A DNA stretch of 46,405 nt from an uncultured Oscillospiraceae bacterium. GTDB lineage: Bacteria > Bacillota > Clostridia > Oscillospirales > Oscillospiraceae. The translations under genes were made by a program, and so were the position numbers. The notes under the pieces were generated by a model. That model saw nothing but the letters and a program-made list of their open reading frames with translations. It was not told the DNA's origin and searched no databases. This document shows positions 43,373-46,405 of the stretch, piece by piece; position 1 is the stretch's first letter; each line of letters opens with the position of its first letter. Where the stretch lies: the NCBI GenBank assembly GCA_910588045.1, contig CAJUPS010000016.1, forward strand, positions 1 through 46,405. The letters run 5' to 3'.

Positions 43373-44326
43373 TTATCCCGCTTTTTCATCCAGATACGCC
43401 TCCAGGAATCCGGAAAGGCCCCGGGCGATGTACATGATATTCCCCTCCTCCAGCACGGCGTCCTTTTTTGTCCGCAGGTGGGGGATATAGTACCCCAGCC
43501 CCGCCAGATACCGGCAGGCGCAGAGGTCCACGTGGAACTTGAATTTTCTCCCGTCGGAGGGATAGTATTGAAGGCCCTTGGTCAGCAACTTGGGTTGCAT
43601 CTCCCTCCCTTCCGGGAACGCCTCCTCCAGCGCGGAGAGCAGCTCCCCGTCCCAGCGGCTGTACTTGGAGGGAATCAGCAGCAGGTTCTCCCCGTCCCCC
43701 ACACAGTCGAGATTGATAAAGAGCCGCTTCGACGCCTGTTCCGCATGTTTCTTCTTAAAGGCCGAGGCCCCCAGCAGGGTCCGCTCACTGTTGTCCAGGA
43801 ACACCAGGCACACCCGCTTGTCAAAGCCCGCCTCCCGGGCGGCGGCCAGCAGGGCCAGCACCCCGGAGGAATTGCCGTTGGCATTGTTCTCATTGGCCGG
43901 GCCGTAGGCCGCGACCCACAGTCCCACCACCGCCAGCACCAGAAACAGAGGCAGCATCAGCCCTGGCTGATTCAGCGGAAAGCTGACCGCGAAGGAGAGC
44001 GCGAACGCCGCAGCCACCAGCGCCAGCGCCGAAACCAGATGGTAGCACACGTGGGCCGGGATGTTCGTGGGCGAGACAAAGTTGGGCAGCAGCATCCGGG
44101 AACCGGTGTCATAGTGGGCGCAGAGAAAGACCTCCGCCCGCTCCGGGTCCCCAGCCACCACGTTGACGCTGCCGTTGAGCTTGCCATAGGTCTCCTCTCG
44201 GGCCCTCCAGCCCGCCCGCTTCAGCTCCCGCAGCAGCCACTGACGGAACTCGGCTTTCTGTCCGGCGCTTTTGCGCACCGGGTGGACCGTCAGCAGGTAT
44301 TTTTTCAAGTGCCCAATATCTTCCAT
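43373..44326 (-). CDS. M28-like peptidase with internal membrane hairpin, degenerate metal site
   Basis: The 317-residue protein has the M28 metallopeptidase outline: CAHYDTG (first His and Asp), ANGNSSGVLALL, DNSERTLLGA, FINLDCVGDG (Asp) and a late His in YIPHLRTKKDA. Two membrane segments (VSALALVAAAFALSF; LMLPLFLVLAVVGLWVAA) interrupt the fold near 110-155. The bridging Asp of the usual DNxSG position appears to be Asn or Gly, and the EE pair reads SE, so catalysis is doubtful. It starts 17 bases after recN. Confidence 0.75.
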   Translation of the reverse strand: MEDIGHLKKYLLTVHPVRKSAGQKAEFRQWLLRELKRAGWRAREETYGKLNGSVNVVAGDPERAEVFLCAHYDTGSRMLLPNFVSPTNIPAHVCYHLVSALALVAAAFALSFAVSFPLNQPGLMLPLFLVLAVVGLWVAAYGPANENNANGNSSGVLALLAAAREAGFDKRVCLVFLDNSERTLLGASAFKKKHAEQASKRLFINLDCVGDGENLLLIPSKYSRWDGELLSALEEAFPEGREMQPKLLTKGLQYYPSDGRKFKFHVDLCACRYLAGLGYYIPHLRTKKDAVLEEGNIMYIARGLSGFLEAYLDEKAG

Positions 44327-44343
44327 GGCCGTCTCCTCCCCCG

Positions 44344-46020
44344 CTAAATGCTTTTCTTATACTCCTCCGCGCCATCCAGAAGCTCCCCCGCGCCGTCCAG
44401 CATGGCCTTGGTCAGGTGCTCGCCGCCGGTGAGGCGGGCCAGCTCCTGTTTCCGCTGCTCCCGGTCCAGGCGGAGGACCTTGGTATAGGTCCTGCCGCCG
44501 CTCTCCCCCTTCTCCACAGAGAAGTGGGTATCCGCCATTGCCGCCAGCTGGGGCAGGTGGGTGACGCACAGCACCTGCTTACCCCGGCTGACCTGGGCCA
44601 GCTTGGCGGCCACCTTCTGGGCGGCGCGGCCGCTGACGCCGGTGTCCACCTCGTCGAAGACCAGGGTGCCGATGAGCTCATTCTCCGCCAGCACATTTTT
44701 CAGAGCCAGCATGATCCTCGCCAGCTCGCCGCCGGAGGCCACCTTGTTGATGGGCCGCAGCTCCTCGCCTACGTTGGCGGACATGAGAAAGCGCACCGTG
44801 TCGATCCCCGTGGCGTCCGGCTCCTTCTCCGCAAAGCAGATGGCGAAGCGCACCTTGGGCATGTCCAGCTGCCGAAGCTCGTCCTGGATGCGCTCCTCCA
44901 GCTGCTTGGCCGCCGCCTTCCGCGCCTGGGAGAGCACCCCGGCGGACTTCATCGTCTGCTTCCGGTCCTTTTCCAGCTGCTTCTCCAGCCGCGCGGCGGT
45001 GTCGGAGGCAAAGGCGATCTGGTCCAGCTCCTCCTTCCGCTGCTCCAGGTACTCCAGCATCTCCTCCACCGTGGGACCGTACTTCTTTTTCAGGCGGTAG
45101 AGCTGGTCCGCCCGGCCCTCCAGCTCGTCGAGCTCATGGGGGCTGAAATCGAAGGCGTCCTCCATATCCCGCAGGGTCTCCGCCACGTCGTAGGCCTCGG
45201 AGTACAGGTTCTCCAGCCGCTCGTGGAGCTGGGAGAAGCGATCATCCAAATTCTTTGCTCCGGAGACGGCGCCCGCCGCCTCCCGCAGCGCAGATACCGC
45301 GCCTCCCCCCTCGTCTCCTCCGGTGAGATTCCACACGGCCCCCTGGATGGCCGTCATAAATTTTTCGCCATTTTTCAGGAGGTTTCGCCGCCGGTCCAGC
45401 TCCTCCTCCTCGCCGGGCTTCAGCTGCGCCCGCTCCAACTCGCCGATCTGGAATTTGAGGCTGTCCATGCGTCTCTCCTTCTCCGCCTCGTCCATCTGGA
45501 GGGATTTCAGCTTTTTCCGGGTGGCCTCCATGGCCTCAAAGCAGGCGGTATAGTCCGCCAGCTCCTTCTCCACCTTTCCGAAGCTGTCCAGGTAGGCGCC
45601 GTGCTGCTCCTCATCCAGGAGCTGCTGTCCGTCGTGTTGGCCGTGGATGTTCAGCAGGGCACCTCCGATTTTCCGCAGTTGGGCCACGGTGAGCGGCCTG
45701 CCGCTCACACGGCAGACGTTTTTCCCATCGGCGTAGATTTCTCTTTGCAGCAGCAGCTCGCCGTTCTCGGCAGCGACACCGCAGTCCTCCAGCACCGGCA
45801 GGGCCGGTACGCCGGTAAAAAGGGCGCTGACAAACGCCTTATTCGCACCCGTTCGGATGAGGTCGCGGCTGGTCCGCTGGCCCAGGACGGCGCCCATGGC
45901 GTCGATGACGATGCTCTTACCGGCGCCGGTCTCGCCGGTCAGGGCATTGAAGCCCTGATCGAAGGTGATGTCTGCTTCTTCAATGACCGCGATATTTTCA
46001 ATATGCAGCAACTGTAACAT
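44344..46020 (-). CDS. recN: DNA repair protein RecN
   Basis: This SMC-like ATPase acts early in double-strand-break repair. The 558-residue protein has Walker A GETGAGKSIVIDAMG, the Q-region LNIHGQHDGQQLL, a long coiled coil (about 150-370), the ABC signature VASGGELARIMLALK, and Walker B TLVFDEVDTGVSG. The ATG at 46020 is used. Length is normal. The argR and dxs genes often found upstream are not in the window. Confidence 0.97.
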   Translation of the reverse strand: MLQLLHIENIAVIEEADITFDQGFNALTGETGAGKSIVIDAMGAVLGQRTSRDLIRTGANKAFVSALFTGVPALPVLEDCGVAAENGELLLQREIYADGKNVCRVSGRPLTVAQLRKIGGALLNIHGQHDGQQLLDEEQHGAYLDSFGKVEKELADYTACFEAMEATRKKLKSLQMDEAEKERRMDSLKFQIGELERAQLKPGEEEELDRRRNLLKNGEKFMTAIQGAVWNLTGGDEGGGAVSALREAAGAVSGAKNLDDRFSQLHERLENLYSEAYDVAETLRDMEDAFDFSPHELDELEGRADQLYRLKKKYGPTVEEMLEYLEQRKEELDQIAFASDTAARLEKQLEKDRKQTMKSAGVLSQARKAAAKQLEERIQDELRQLDMPKVRFAICFAEKEPDATGIDTVRFLMSANVGEELRPINKVASGGELARIMLALKNVLAENELIGTLVFDEVDTGVSGRAAQKVAAKLAQVSRGKQVLCVTHLPQLAAMADTHFSVEKGESGGRTYTKVLRLDREQRKQELARLTGGEHLTKAMLDGAGELLDGAEEYKKSI

Positions 46021-46405
46021 GATTCGCCTTCCGTTTCCCGGCGGCGCTGCGCGCCGCCCTGCTTTTTATCTGCGGCCCTGCGGGCCGCGACCGCTTTTTT
46101 CTTTTCGTTAGATTCGCCCTGCCGGGCGGGGCGTTCTTTTCCCTTGCAGGAAAAGAACCAAAAGTGCCCTCAAGGGGGCTACGCCGCCCTTGAGAATCCC
46201 CTGATTACGGGGGGTATTAGTTACGCTACGACCTGATGGACCCTTATCCTGCGGAGTGCTCTGGGCCGTCAGAGGGCGAAGCGTTGGCGGATGCGCTCTA
46301 TTGCGGGGCTTGCGCTGCCCTCCGGTGCGGTGGGCGTTTCCGTTAGGCGGTCCCCCTTGCAGGGAGTACCCCTTTGAAAGGGCGTCAGCCGGAGTTCTAC
46401 AAGTA
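46021..46405. repeat. Repeat-rich region at the right edge
   Basis: No gene is seen. Two GC-rich stems, GGCGGCGC/GCGCCGCC (about 46037-46056) and GCGGCCC/GGGCCGC (about 46072-46089), are followed by TTTTTT. Then comes the repeat layout GTTCTTTTCC/GGAAAAGAAC (46133-46158), ACCAAAA, CTCAAGGG/CCCTTGAG (46169-46194) and AATCCC, as at 34507-34570. The 15-mer GGGCGTCAGCCGGAG (46380-46394) is the complement of 34702-34716. The recN promoter was not identified here. Confidence 0.55.

Overview
The window comes from a GC-rich, spore-forming member of the Clostridia, most likely the Oscillospiraceae (Flavonifractor/Oscillibacter-like). This is inferred from the gene content: PrkC with PASTA repeats, a PrpC phosphatase, CdaA/CdaR, RemA, SpoIIE, an EFR1-type ferredoxin, large BadF-type activase proteins, and Gram-positive ribosome binding sites with frequent GTG and TTG starts. 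No rRNA, tRNA or CRISPR array was seen.

Positions 1-1310 hold what looks like a DNA-inversion switch. On the minus strand the window opens inside a c-di-GMP-I (GEMM) riboswitch whose target gene lies off the left edge. Upstream of it are two near-identical 21-bp inverted repeats (182-202 and 401-421), each with internal dyad symmetry. They enclose a bidirectional terminator hairpin and one outward-facing extended -10 promoter. A tyrosine recombinase follows at once, with its ribosome binding site inside a strong hairpin. As drawn, the promoter points away from the riboswitch; flipping the segment would point it at the riboswitch.

Positions 1350-18728 are an almost unbroken minus-strand run. 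In transcription order it is cdaA, cdaR, an RseC-like gene, a DUF5685 gene, a DnaJ-like gene, yicC, remA, gmk, a VOC gene, rpoZ, priA, def, fmt, a membrane zinc protease gene, rsmB, rlmN, prpC, prkC and rsgA. It joins c-di-AMP synthesis to the classic Firmicutes yloC-to-rsgA translation and signalling cluster. coaBC is missing and a VOC gene is inserted.

Positions 19007-22619 hold a cysteine desulfurase-like gene with a DUF3343 Se/S-carrier-like gene, then carD-ispD-ispF. Positions 22664-27197 hold a divergent catabolic locus: an N-acyl-D-amino-acid deacylase-like amidohydrolase and a sodium:solute symporter on minus, and a YgeY-like M20 hydrolase on plus. Positions 27255-33088 hold an Fe/Mn superoxide dismutase gene and the L7Ae-rpsL-rpsG-fusA-tuf translation cluster.

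Positions 33128-38758 encode a large activase/dehydratase-like system split into two genes. Between them sits about 1.4 kb that carries a duplicated copy of the upstream gene's 3' end, a 2H phosphoesterase gene without a normal start codon, a small membrane-anchored protein gene and a repeat-rich stretch. Positions 38953-41580 carry plus-strand genes for a ModE-like regulator, a sugar-nucleotidyltransferase, an EFR1 ferredoxin and thioredoxin. Positions 41646-46020 carry spoIIE, a degenerate M28 peptidase gene and recN on minus. The last 385 bases are repeat-rich and show no gene.
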